From an uncultured Dehalococcoidia bacterium (GTDB taxonomy: Bacteria > Chloroflexota > Dehalococcoidia > Lucifugimonadales > Australimonadaceae): a stretch of 64,000 nucleotides of DNA. Below, piece by piece: positions 24,840 through 33,007 of this stretch. The DNA lies in contig OY282355.1 in the NCBI GenBank assembly GCA_958295525.1, forward strand, positions 124,001-188,000. The letters are read 5' to 3'. The position numbers were made by a program, and so were the translations under genes. Within the stretch, counting starts at the first letter, position 1, and each line of letters opens with the position of its first letter. Below the pieces are notes generated by a model. The model worked only from the letters and a program-made list of their open reading frames with translations, did no database searches and was not told the origin of the DNA.

Positions 24840-25718
24840 ATGACCACCGCCCGCCGCCACGAACGCCTGCCGCCCTGGCTCAAGGTTCCCTGGCCCGGCG
24901 GCGCGAACTACCTCCAACTCCGCCGGACGCTGCGCGGCGCCGAACTCCACACCGTCTGCGAGGAGGCGCGCTGCCCCAACATCGGCGACTGCTGGGAGCG
25001 CAAGTCCGCGACCTTTATGCTGCTCGGCGACGTCTGCACCCGCGCCTGCCGCTACTGCGCCGTGACCAGCGGCAAGCCCGCGCCCCCCGACCCCGCCGAG
25101 CCCGCCCGCCTCGCCCGCACCGTCGAGCGCCTCGGTCTGCGCTACTGCGTCATCACCTCCGTCGACCGCGACGACCTGTCGGACGGCGGCGCGTCCGCCT
25201 TCGCCGAAAGCATCCGCCTCATCAAAGAGCGCGCCCCTGATTGCGAGGTGGAGGTTCTCACGCCCGACTTCGGCGGCGGCGCGGACGCCCTCCGCGTCGT
25301 GCTCGATGCGGGCCCCGCCGTCTACAACCACAACATCGAAACCGTTCGGCGCGTGTTCAAGAGCGTGCGCGCGAAAGGCGACTACGATCTCTCCCTCCGG
25401 CTGCTGGCGCAGGCGCGCGAATTCGCCCCGGACATCCCGACGAAGAGCGGCATAATGGTCGGGCTCGGCGAGACGCCGGACGAGGTCTTGGAGACGATGC
25501 GCGATTTGCGGGAGGCCGGCGTCAGTCTGCTCACCATTGGCCAGTACCTGCGCCCGTCTCCCGCGCACGCGCCGATGGCCCGCTTCCTGCATCCCCGCGA
25601 ATTCGCGGAGTTGGAGCGCGCAGGCTGTGGGATGGGCTTCGCCCGCGTCGCGTCGGGCCCGCTCGTGCGCTCCTCCTACCACGCCGACGAGCAGCGCGCC
25701 GCCGCCGCGCCGGCATAG
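24840..25718 (+). CDS. lipA: Lipoyl synthase
   Basis: 292 aa radical SAM enzyme that inserts two sulfurs into octanoyl-protein to give lipoyl cofactor. The auxiliary cluster cysteines are in CEEARCPNIGDC, the radical cluster in CTRACRYC, and the C-terminal RSSYHA supplies the Ser ligand of the auxiliary cluster. It starts at ATG 24840, divergent from the amidohydrolase operon. Its last 67 bases are duplicated about 400 bases downstream. Confidence 0.96.
   Translation: MTTARRHERLPPWLKVPWPGGANYLQLRRTLRGAELHTVCEEARCPNIGDCWERKSATFMLLGDVCTRACRYCAVTSGKPAPPDPAEPARLARTVERLGLRYCVITSVDRDDLSDGGASAFAESIRLIKERAPDCEVEVLTPDFGGGADALRVVLDAGPAVYNHNIETVRRVFKSVRAKGDYDLSLRLLAQAREFAPDIPTKSGIMVGLGETPDEVLETMRDLREAGVSLLTIGQYLRPSPAHAPMARFLHPREFAELERAGCGMGFARVASGPLVRSSYHADEQRAAAAPA
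25652..25718 (+). repeat. 3' end of lipA, original copy of a direct duplication
   Basis: The last 22 codons of lipA. They match 26049-26118, including an unbroken run of about 27 bases spanning CCACGCCGACGAGCAGCGCG. Confidence 0.85.
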
Positions 25719-25853
25719 AGACGGAGGGCGGCGCCTTCGCGCGTTGCGGAATGTCGGATTGAATTGCGGACACGTGGTTATTGCGCGAAGGCGAGGAACG
25801 CAACGCAGAAGGCGAGCATCGCGTCTACGTAGACGTCTTATTAGCGGGGCCTT

Positions 25854-25968
25854 CTCATCGCGTTCTTCTCGTCGCGCTAGGGAGAAGCGGCGGCGCGGAG
25901 GCGCAAGGTTGGCGCACGGAGGGCCAGCGAGGGCGGGCAGCAGCAGCGAAGGGCGGGCGGGCTACGCG
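25854..25968 (+). repeat. Inverted-repeat copy A of the acd/tctA intergenic junction
   Basis: Matches the reverse complement of 35425-35537 with only a two-base indel and about two substitutions. It includes the last eight codons of tctA (LIAFFSSR and TAG at 25878-25880) and the spacer up to the last codons of the dehydrogenase. Confidence 0.9.
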
Positions 25969-26048
25969 ACGTTGGACTTCAAGACGGAGGGCGTCCCCAG
26001 CCCGCGCTTCACGCTGGACATTTATTAGGTCGCGGGCGGCGCGGCGCG

Positions 26049-26118
26049 GCGGGCCCGCTCGTCCGCTCGCTTCCACCACGCCGACGAGCAGCGCGCCGCC
26101 GCGGGCGTGGGGCGGTAG
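26049..26118 (+). repeat. Decayed second copy of the lipA 3' end
   Basis: Aligns with 25652-25718 and ends in its own in-frame TAG (26116-26118). Identity is about 85 percent by eye, with divergence concentrated at the tail. Confidence 0.85.
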
Positions 26119-26214
26119 GGACACCAAGGGCTTGCGCCAAGAGAACCGATATGATTAGAATTCTGCTGTCGCTCGGATAGAATAGAATTATTGGAAGGCG
26201 TGAGCAGGACAGCG

Positions 26215-27309
26215 ATGGCGGCTCCCAAGACAACCAAATGGGCTATAGAGCCTCACACGAAGGCGAAGCATGAAGTGCTGATGCGCTACCTGCTCGCTTG
26301 GTTCCCCATTCTGGGGCAAAGCGCATTCCCGTATATCAGATACATAGACGCCTTCGCGGGGCCTGGGAGGTATTCGGATGGCGAGGATGGCTCCCCTATC
26401 ATCGCCATCAAAACCGCGATGAAGTATCGCCACTTGATAAAGGGCAGACTATCCTTCCTGTTCTTGGAGAAGAGGCAAGACAGGGCGGATATGCTCCGAA
26501 GAGTCGTGGAGGAAATCAAGATTCCTAGTCATTTTGACGTCAAAGTGGTAGACGGAACTTTCGATGAAGAAATTGCTAATTTTGTAGATAAGCAAGCAGG
26601 AATGGTCCCTATTTTCGCTTTCATAGACCCATTTGGATGGACAGACATTCCCTTCAGTTCGATCCGGAGAATACTTACGTCCCCACATTGCGAAGTGCTC
26701 GTGAATTTTATGTACGAAGGCATCAATCGTTTCATTAGTCTGCCTGAACAAGCAGACAGTTTTGACGAGCTTTTCGGCACAGAAAATTGGCGAGAAATCA
26801 ATAAATTATCCGATCCTAATGAGAGGAAACAGGAGTTTCACAATCTGTATATGCATCAGTTGCAATCTTCGGCATATGCAAAATATGTGCGCTCATTTGA
26901 GATGAAAAACATTCGGAACAGCACCGAGTACTACCTCTTCTATGCGACCAACAGCCTTCTGGGGCTCAAGAAAATGAAAGAGGCGATGTGGAGAGTAGAC
27001 CCATCTGGTGATTTCACATTCTCCGATGCAACCAACCAAAATCAACTCGTCCTCTTTGAAAAAGGGCCGCGATCGGACATTCTCCGAGCCCAAATAATAG
27101 ACCAGTTCCACGGGCAAGAGGCAACTGTACAGGAAATCGAAGATTTCGTTATCGAAAAGACGGCGTTTCGTGAGACGCACTATAAGAAAGTTCTCAAAGA
27201 AATTGAGCATGCATATCTTGCTAGACTTGAGGTAATTAACCCTCCAGTTACGCGACGGAAAGGGACGTACCGAGATCCTTCAATGAGACTGCGGTTTGCT
27301 CCGAAATAA
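26215..27309 (+). CDS. tcmP: Three-Cys-motif partner protein TcmP
   Basis: 364 aa. Belongs to the family named for co-occurring with a CxxxxxGCxxC protein; biochemical role undescribed as far as I know. Visible features: YIRYIDAFAGPGRY near the N-terminus, resembling a methyltransferase-type nucleotide-binding loop, then LSFLFLEKRQDRAD, VPIFAFIDPFGWTDIP and VLVNFMYEGINRF. The C-terminus resembles a winged helix (VQEIEDFVIEKTAFRETHYKKVLKEIE). ATG 26215 follows AGGACAGCG; an in-frame TTG lies 24 bases upstream. Base composition is far more AT-rich than every neighbour, pointing to recent transfer. Its 3' end overlaps the convergent three-Cys partner by 62 bases. Confidence 0.85.
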   Translation: MAAPKTTKWAIEPHTKAKHEVLMRYLLAWFPILGQSAFPYIRYIDAFAGPGRYSDGEDGSPIIAIKTAMKYRHLIKGRLSFLFLEKRQDRADMLRRVVEEIKIPSHFDVKVVDGTFDEEIANFVDKQAGMVPIFAFIDPFGWTDIPFSSIRRILTSPHCEVLVNFMYEGINRFISLPEQADSFDELFGTENWREINKLSDPNERKQEFHNLYMHQLQSSAYAKYVRSFEMKNIRNSTEYYLFYATNSLLGLKKMKEAMWRVDPSGDFTFSDATNQNQLVLFEKGPRSDILRAQIIDQFHGQEATVQEIEDFVIEKTAFRETHYKKVLKEIEHAYLARLEVINPPVTRRKGTYRDPSMRLRFAPK

Positions 27310-28075
27310 GGGCAGTTCTCGGCAACCTGCTCCATAGCAGCCCGTCCAATTCTCGCCCCGCCGCTTTCTTGCCTACGCGCTTTCCGTCCTCGCTGAACGC
27401 GCCCCATTGCTTGAAGAAGAAGGGGACGCCGTGCTCTTGGCATTGATCTCTGAGGTCGCGCGCCCAGTCAATGTCCATTGGCCTGGCGCCTCTGCCACTT
27501 TCGCCGCCAACGATGACCCATTGCAGGTCGCCGTTTTCGAGCCACTGGCGGAAGTTGACGCGCTCCAGAAGAGGCTCGGCGGAGACGAATTTGACGGGAG
27601 CAGGGAGACGCGCCAGCACGCTGAGGCGCGGGGCGTACTTCTGATTCTCGACGGACGTTCCGATCCAGACGTTCGCGGGCCAGCCGCCGGGGAAGCGGTC
27701 TGCGTACTCGTTCCACCAGGCGACGGCGCGGCCGGGGCGCTTCGTGAGCGCTTGGAAGATATGGCCATGCCGCTCGGCGGCTTCCTGCATCACGGAGAAC
27801 GCCTCGAAAATGAACGGGAACGAAACGTCCGGGTGAAACAGGTCGGCCATGCTGTTGACGAACACGCGCCGGGGCGTTTTCCACGTGAGCGGAGCACTGA
27901 GCCGCTCAGGGAACTCCCGCACGATATTGGGGGATTCCTCGTAGCCGCGCACGTTCATCGCCCGCAAGCGGGGGTAGAGCGCGAACATATAGCAGTGGTC
28001 GCAGCCGGGCGAGATGCGCGTGCACCCCGTGACGGGGTTCCACGTTTCGTCCGTCCATTCGATAGAGGAGCCCAT
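27248..28075 (-). CDS. Phage Gp37/Gp68-type (DUF5131) three-Cys-motif protein
   Basis: 275 aa. Starts IEWTDETWNPVTGCTRISPGCDHCY; the three cysteines C-x6-C-x2-C define the motif and suggest an iron-sulfur or radical SAM-like site. Conserved SMADLFHPDV, QALTKRP, WIGTSVENQ, FVSAEPLL, IVGGESGRGARP and FFFKQWG follow. These proteins are known from phages and mobile elements; the reaction is unknown. The family usually ends soon after GRELDG; here about 30 extra residues are encoded antisense to the tcmP 3' end. ATG 28075 has GGGAGGGTAGGG upstream and follows a 51-codon methyltransferase fragment. Confidence 0.85.
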   Translation of the reverse strand: MGSSIEWTDETWNPVTGCTRISPGCDHCYMFALYPRLRAMNVRGYEESPNIVREFPERLSAPLTWKTPRRVFVNSMADLFHPDVSFPFIFEAFSVMQEAAERHGHIFQALTKRPGRAVAWWNEYADRFPGGWPANVWIGTSVENQKYAPRLSVLARLPAPVKFVSAEPLLERVNFRQWLENGDLQWVIVGGESGRGARPMDIDWARDLRDQCQEHGVPFFFKQWGAFSEDGKRVGKKAAGRELDGLLWSRLPRTALISEQTAVSLKDLGTSLSVA

Positions 28076-28077
28076 CC

Positions 28078-28233
28078 CTACCCTCCCCCGGAGCGCGAGA
28101 CGTGCGTGCCGCGGGCTTTCGTCTCCTCGCGCAGTTGCTCGATGGGGTCGACGGTCGCGCTGTTCATTCCGCGCAGGACGTCGAGGTTGCCGGCAATGAA
28201 GAGGGTGCGGTTGGCTATCGTGTTCTCGGCCAT
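28078..28233 (-). pseudogene. Truncated DNA methyltransferase N-terminus (51-codon frame)
   Basis: Reads ATG 28233 to TAG 28078. Residues 8-29 (NRTLFIAGNLDVLRGMNS) match the N-terminal motif of N4/N6 DNA methyltransferases, where it is normally followed by a VDLIYLDPPF catalytic motif. Here the sequence switches after TVD to PIEQLREETKARGTHVSRSGGG, so the catalytic DPPF and the rest are deleted. It stops two bases before the ATG of the three-Cys gene and may still act as its translational leader. Confidence 0.6.
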
Positions 28234-28402
28234 CGGGCGTTTCTCCGGGTCGGTCGTGGTTGGATTGTGCGGCGGCGCGGGGCGGGGCGCAAGGGGCGCG
28301 TGTCCGATCCGGGGGCGCGGGGTTCCCGCTGACGCGGGCAGGGGCGGGACAGAGGGGCGGGGCGAACTGCAGCGACTATGCTATGATAGAGGCGCCAAGA
28401 GG

Positions 28403-28870
28403 ATGGCGCGCATGGTCATCGCAGAGAAACCGATTACGTCTCACTCCCGCCACCGGGACAGACTCTTCGCGCATTCGAAAGAGATGATCGCGAACGGCGA
28501 CCGGCTGCAGGCGTGCGAAAAGATCTGGGGCTCCGTCGCGCATGCGCTGAAAGTGGTGGCCGACCGCCGCGACTGGTCTTACGAATCGCATGTGGACGCG
28601 CTGGTCATCGCCGCCCACGTCGGACGGCTAACGAATGACGACCGCGTGGAGTTGCTGTTCCGCCGCGTGCAGGACTTGCACGGGAACTTCTACGCGGACA
28701 CGCTGCCGATGGACGCGATCAAGCGGACGAGGGCCGACGCGCAAACGCTCTTGAAACTCCTCAAGCAGGCCAACAGGGAACTGCCCCGCGACGCCCCGAT
28801 GCCTACGGACGCGCGCTATTTGGAGCGCGTCCGCCGCCGCCGTCGTCGCGTTGAGTCGCAGGCGGGCTAA
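28403..28870 (+). CDS. PaREP1-like (HEPN-type helical) protein, copy 1
   Basis: 155 aa, mostly helical. The segment HSKEMIANGDRLQACEKIWG...HALKVVADRRDW is the PaREP1 signature, and RVQDLHGNFYAD follows. A paralogue lies at 52306-52959 with matching QASEKIWG, VADRRGW and HVNFYED. PaREP1 proteins are small helical proteins, first described in Pyrobaculum, of unknown function; a link to HEPN/MNT toxin-antitoxin modules is plausible because of the fold, but no nucleotidyltransferase is adjacent. The start is 28403 or the in-frame ATG 28412. Confidence 0.65.
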   Translation: MARMVIAEKPITSHSRHRDRLFAHSKEMIANGDRLQACEKIWGSVAHALKVVADRRDWSYESHVDALVIAAHVGRLTNDDRVELLFRRVQDLHGNFYADTLPMDAIKRTRADAQTLLKLLKQANRELPRDAPMPTDARYLERVRRRRRRVESQAG

Positions 28871-29865
28871 CTGCGGCGCTCCGCGACGTAGTCCACTAGC
28901 GCGTCGAGCGATTGGCGCTCCCTCGCGTCGGGGAGAACGGCGAGCGCTGCGCGCGCCGCGTTCCGGTAACTATCCAATTCCATTAGCGATTCCTCCACCG
29001 CCGACGAGTTCCGCACGAGTTCCACGACCGCCGCGAGATCGGCCTCGTCGCGGCTCCCCTCGCGCAAACGGCGGACGGCGGGCTCGTCCGGGCGGCGCGC
29101 CGCGAACAGCAGCGCGGGCAGCGTGAGCGTCCCCTGCAGCAAGTCGTTGCCGACGGGCTTGCCCAACTCCTCCTCGCTGCCCGTGAAGTCCAGCACGTCG
29201 TCCACGATCTGAAACGCCATGCCGACGTTGTAGCCGAACGCGCGCAGCGCCTGCGTCTCCTCTTCCGGCGCGCCGCTCAGCGCCCCGCCCGACTCCGCAG
29301 CCGTGCGGATGAGCGAGGCGGTCTTGTCGTAGATGCGCCGCTGATAATCCTCCGGGGTCTGCGTCCAATCGTGCTTGCTCATCCGCTCCGCGAGTTCCCC
29401 CCGCGCCAGTTCCATAATCGTTTCGGAGAATCTGCGGATCACGCGAATGTTTCCCGTGTCGCAGACGAACGTCGCGGAGGCCGCGAACACGTAGTCGCCG
29501 AGCAGCACGGCCACGTCGTCGCCCCAGACGCTGCTCACGGTGGCTCGCCCCCGCCGCTTCTCCGACCGGTCGACGGTGTCGTCGTGAACGAGCGTCGCGA
29601 CGTGCAGCAGTTCGACGGCGGTGGCCATCAGCGCGACGCGCTCCTCCTGCCCGGGGCGGAGCCCTCCCGCGAGGAGCGTGATCGTGGGGCGCAGCAGTTT
29701 GCCGCCGCCTCCGACGACGTGGGAGAGCATTCCGCGAGGAACGCCGGAACTCTCGGCGAGCGCGGCGAGGTTCTCCATCACGAGTTCCAAGCCGCCGGAC
29801 GCCGGCTCGTAGATGAAGCGCGCCGCCTCGTCGAGCCGCTCCCGCGCCGCCGCGGCGGTGGTCAT
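28867..29865 (-). CDS. Polyprenyl diphosphate synthase
   Basis: 332 aa trans-prenyltransferase. The first aspartate-rich motif is HDDTVD and the second QIVDDVLD; GGGGKLLRPTITLLAGG supplies the GGKxxRP substrate-binding region. Likely product is a long-chain prenyl chain for a quinone or lipid carrier; chain length cannot be told from sequence alone. The ATG at 29865 overlaps the stop of metG (ATGA), an unusual coupling of isoprenoid and translation genes. It converges with and overlaps the PaREP1 gene by four bases. Confidence 0.93.
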   Translation of the reverse strand: MTTAAAARERLDEAARFIYEPASGGLELVMENLAALAESSGVPRGMLSHVVGGGGKLLRPTITLLAGGLRPGQEERVALMATAVELLHVATLVHDDTVDRSEKRRGRATVSSVWGDDVAVLLGDYVFAASATFVCDTGNIRVIRRFSETIMELARGELAERMSKHDWTQTPEDYQRRIYDKTASLIRTAAESGGALSGAPEEETQALRAFGYNVGMAFQIVDDVLDFTGSEEELGKPVGNDLLQGTLTLPALLFAARRPDEPAVRRLREGSRDEADLAAVVELVRNSSAVEESLMELDSYRNAARAALAVLPDARERQSLDALVDYVAERRS

Positions 29866-31544
29866 TCCGTTTCGCCCTGGCGCAGTTTGGCGCGCATCTC
29901 CTCGGCCGCCGACTCGTCCAGTTTCGTGAACAGCGGGGCGGGCTCGGGAAGCGGCGCGCCGGGCTCGAGGTCTTCCAGCCGCCAGCCCGCGTCCTGCACG
30001 CGCCCGCTCTTGCCGAGCAACTCGTGCAGCCGCTGCGCGCTGAACGGCAGAAAGGGGTAGAGCGCGATCCGCAGCGCCATAAGCGCCCGCATCGCCGTAT
30101 GGAGCGAGCGCCCCGCCGCCGCCTTGTCGCTTTTCACTTGCCGCCAGGGCGCTTGCGCGTCCAAATAGCGGTTCGCCTCCCGCGCCAGCCCCATCGCGGC
30201 GTTGAGCGCTTCCCGCAGACGCACCGCCTCTATGGACGCCGCGACTGCATCGAGCGCGGACGCGGCTTTGGCCGCGAGGGCGGCGTCCGCGTCCCCAAGT
30301 TCGCCCGGATCCGGGACGCGCCCCTCGAAGTTGCGGGCGACCTGCGTCAGCGTTCGGTGAACCAAGTTGCCGAACGTGGCGACGAGTTCGTCGTTGTTCC
30401 GCCGGACGTACTCGCTCCAAGTGAAGTCCGCGTCGCCCGTCTCCGGCAGATTCGCCGCGAGGTGGTAGCGCAGCGGGTCGGGAGGGAACCTGTCGAGGTA
30501 GTCGGGAAGCCACACCGCCCAGTTGCGGCTCGTGGAGAACTGCCGCCCTTCAAGGTTCAGAAACTCGTTGGCCGGGGCGTCGTAGGGGAGAATGTAGGCG
30601 CCTTGCCCCGTCAGCATCGCAGGCCAAATGATCGTATGGAAGGGAATGTTGTCCTTGCCGATGAAGTAGTAGGCGCGCGTCGCCGGGTCTTCCCAGAACG
30701 GACGCCAAGCGTCGGGCTCGCCCTTGCGCGCCGCCCACTCCACGCTCGCGGAGAGATAGCCGATGACCGCCTCGAACCAGACGTAGATGCGGCGGTCGCC
30801 GTAGCCCTCTTCCGGCACGGGAACGCCCCAGTCCAAGTTGCGCGTGATGGCTCGGTCTTTCAGACCTTCCCGCAGAATGCCCAGCGTGAAGTTGCGGACG
30901 TTCGGCCTCCAGTGCGTCTGCCGCCCCACCCATTCGGCGAGTTGTTCGCGGAAGGCGCTCAGGCGCAGGAACTGATGCTCCGCGTCCCGAATCTCGATGG
31001 GGTAACGCTCGCCGTCGCGGTTGTGCGTCGGGTTGCCCAAGTCCACCGGATCGAGAATGGAGCCGCACTCGTCGCACTGATCGCCGCGCGCGTCCTCGAA
31101 ATTGCAGACGGGGCAGACGCCGCGCACGTAGCGGTCGGGGAGGAAGCGGTTGAAATCGGGGGAATACGCGACCTGCATCTCCGACTCGTAGATGTGCCCG
31201 CGCTCCTTGAGCGTCCGCCAGATCGAGTGGGTGACCTCGCGGTGGTTGTCGGTCATCGTCGTCGTGAACAGATCGAACGATATGCCGAGCCGCTCCCACG
31301 AGTCCAAGAACGAAGCGTGGTTGCGCTCGACCAGTTCGCGGGGCGCGACGCCCTGCTGGTCCGCGCCTATGGTGATCGGCGCGCCGTGGGAGTCGCTGCC
31401 CGACACCATCAGCGCGTCGTTGCCCCGCATGCGGTGATAGCGGGCGAACACGTCGGCGGGCAGATACGCCCCCGCGATGTGGCCGAGATGGAGCGGGCCG
31501 TTGGCGTAGGGCCAAGCGACCCCGATAAAAATGCGTTCCGTCAT
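29862..31544 (-). CDS. metG: Methionyl-tRNA synthetase
   Basis: 560 aa class Ia synthetase charging tRNA-Met. The HIGH element is PLHLGH in YANGPLHLGH, and the four-cysteine zinc knuckle is CPVCNFEDARGDQCDECG. The KMSKS loop is degenerate: it reads QFSTSRN, so neither usual lysine is present. No C-terminal EMAP-type tRNA-binding domain is attached. The anticodon-binding helical bundle is complete. Translationally coupled to the prenyl synthase downstream. Confidence 0.95.
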   Translation of the reverse strand: MTERIFIGVAWPYANGPLHLGHIAGAYLPADVFARYHRMRGNDALMVSGSDSHGAPITIGADQQGVAPRELVERNHASFLDSWERLGISFDLFTTTMTDNHREVTHSIWRTLKERGHIYESEMQVAYSPDFNRFLPDRYVRGVCPVCNFEDARGDQCDECGSILDPVDLGNPTHNRDGERYPIEIRDAEHQFLRLSAFREQLAEWVGRQTHWRPNVRNFTLGILREGLKDRAITRNLDWGVPVPEEGYGDRRIYVWFEAVIGYLSASVEWAARKGEPDAWRPFWEDPATRAYYFIGKDNIPFHTIIWPAMLTGQGAYILPYDAPANEFLNLEGRQFSTSRNWAVWLPDYLDRFPPDPLRYHLAANLPETGDADFTWSEYVRRNNDELVATFGNLVHRTLTQVARNFEGRVPDPGELGDADAALAAKAASALDAVAASIEAVRLREALNAAMGLAREANRYLDAQAPWRQVKSDKAAAGRSLHTAMRALMALRIALYPFLPFSAQRLHELLGKSGRVQDAGWRLEDLEPGAPLPEPAPLFTKLDESAAEEMRAKLRQGETE

Positions 31545-31604
31545 GCGCGTTCCGTAAGGCGATTGCCCGCGCCTATTCTAGCAGGCGCGGAGCGCGGGCG
31601 GCGC

Positions 31605-32429
31605 TTACACGCCCAGGGACGCCGCATACGCCGCCCGCCGCGTCACGCCCAACTCGCGCGCGACCTGCGCCGCGGCGTCGCGCCGGCTCAGCCCGGACGC
31701 CCGCGCCGCCGCCATCGCCTCCGCGACGCGCTCCCCGCTGGGCGGCGAGTCCGCCGGGGCGGGCCGCGCCGCACCCTCGACGACAATCGTGAACTCGCCG
31801 CGAGGAGCGTCGAAATGCGCGGCGGCCTCGCTGACGGTTCCCCGAAAGACCTCCTCGTGCGCTTTCGTCAACTCGCGGCAAACGGCGACGCGGCGGTCGC
31901 CAAGCGTCGCCCCAATATCGGCGAGCGCCGCCGCCAGCCGGTGCGGCGCCTCGAACAGCGCGAGCGGCGCGGCGAACGACGAAGCCTCGGCGAGCGCGGC
32001 GCGGCGCGCCTTCCCCGTCCGCGGCAGGAACCCCAGAAAATGGAATGCGTCCGTCGGAAACCCCGAAACGGCGAGCGCGGCGGTGACCGCCGACGGGCCG
32101 GGAACGCTCACGACCGCGAATCCGGCCTGCGCCGCCGCCGCAACCAATTCCGCGCCCGGATCGCTCACGCCAGGCGCGCCCGCGTCCGTCACGAGCGCGA
32201 CGTCGCCCTCGCGGAGCGCGTCCAGCAGCGCCGGAATCCGCTTCCGCGCGTTGTGCCGGTGGTGGCTCGCCATCCGCGTCCGCGCCCCGATGCGGTCGAG
32301 CAGATTGCGCGTCCGCCGCGTGTCCTCCGCCGCGATCAGCGCAACCTCCCGCAGAACGCGCGCGGCGCGCGGCGACAGATCATCCATGTTGCCGATAGGC
32401 GTGGCGACGACGTACAGCGTTCCGCTCAT
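31605..32429 (-). CDS. rsmI: 16S rRNA (cytidine-1402 2'-O) methyltransferase
   Basis: 274 aa SAM-dependent tetrapyrrole-methylase-fold enzyme that 2'-O-methylates C1402 in the ribosomal P-site. Motifs: LYVVATPIGNMDDLSPRA, AAEDTRRT, LVTDAGAPGVSDPG, VPGPSAVTAAL, FLGFLPR and ALFEAPHR. A C-terminal helix-turn-helix-like extension is present. Its ATG overlaps the stop of the TOPRIM-like gene upstream (ATGA), so in this genome it is the last cistron of an ATPase operon. Confidence 0.96.
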   Translation of the reverse strand: MSGTLYVVATPIGNMDDLSPRAARVLREVALIAAEDTRRTRNLLDRIGARTRMASHHRHNARKRIPALLDALREGDVALVTDAGAPGVSDPGAELVAAAAQAGFAVVSVPGPSAVTAALAVSGFPTDAFHFLGFLPRTGKARRAALAEASSFAAPLALFEAPHRLAAALADIGATLGDRRVAVCRELTKAHEEVFRGTVSEAAAHFDAPRGEFTIVVEGAARPAPADSPPSGERVAEAMAAARASGLSRRDAAAQVARELGVTRRAAYAASLGV

Positions 32430-33007
32430 AGGCGCGGATTCGCGGCGTCCGGCGTCTCGTCTTGCAACTTCTCAATTCCGTTCAGCAGCGCGTGAAAACT
32501 CGCTGACCGGTTGCCCTCGCGGGTGAGCCGCGCCGCCATGCGCCGCGCCCCGTCCACCTTTTGGAATTCGGGGGCAAGGCGCCTCAGGGCGGCGGACGGA
32601 TGCTGGACCGCGTCGGGATTTCTGAATCGGGCGCGACGGCCAACGCCGCGCAGTTTCTCGTTGGCGTAGGCGTCGGCCAGGGCATCGGAATCGCCCAAGT
32701 ACCATGCCTCTATCTCCTGGCAGGCGATACGCACGACGGAATCGCCGCGTCCGGCATCCTCGCATAGGGCGGCCAACCGGCGCTTCAAGGCGACGCAATC
32801 TTCGCCGTCGTTGTCGCGCACGACGAGAAAACGCACGCCGGGCTCGCGCCAAGCCCGCAACTTGCGCGGAACGCTCTTTTCCAAATCCTGCTTGCCTTCG
32901 TGCGCCACGCACTGAAAGATCAGGCTGGGATAGAGGCGGGGAAGCAAACCCTCCAGCAAATGCTTCAAGGATGGCTCTTCCAGCAGGAAAACCACCTTGC
33001 CCGTCAC
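32426..33007 (-). CDS. DUF4276-like TOPRIM-fold protein (RloB/AbiLii-like)
   Basis: 193 aa. Begins VTGKVVFLLEEPSLKHLLEG, where the Glu of FLLEEPS is in the place of the TOPRIM glutamate; FLVVRDNDGEDC gives the DxD-type acidic pair, then IACQEIEAWYLGD. These are the landmarks of DUF4276. Such proteins pair with AAA ATPases in phage-resistance loci. The GTG at 33007 overlaps the ATPase stop (GTGA), and its own stop overlaps rsmI. Nuclease activity is inference. Confidence 0.75.
   Translation of the reverse strand: MTGKVVFLLEEPSLKHLLEGLLPRLYPSLIFQCVAHEGKQDLEKSVPRKLRAWREPGVRFLVVRDNDGEDCVALKRRLAALCEDAGRGDSVVRIACQEIEAWYLGDSDALADAYANEKLRGVGRRARFRNPDAVQHPSAALRRLAPEFQKVDGARRMAARLTREGNRSASFHALLNGIEKLQDETPDAANPRL

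Larger units (their letters stand above)
25719..26214. other. 496-base mosaic gap built from copies of neighbouring gene ends
   Basis: No complete gene is seen. It contains a 14-base palindrome (25822-25835), an inverted copy of the acyl-CoA dehydrogenase/tctA junction (25854-25968), a coding-like fragment ending at 26028 in TEGVPSPRFTLDIY then stop, and a decayed copy of the lipA 3' end (26049-26118). The last 60 bases are AT-rich and hold the probable promoter of the TcmP gene (TAGAAT boxes at 26178-26188). The coding-like fragment may be the 3' end of a gene outside this window. Confidence 0.7.

Noticed and set aside
25537-26028. A 163-codon frame across the lipA end and the gap.
   Set aside because: It overlaps lipA in another frame and crosses duplicated gene ends; only its last part looks like a fragment of a real gene.
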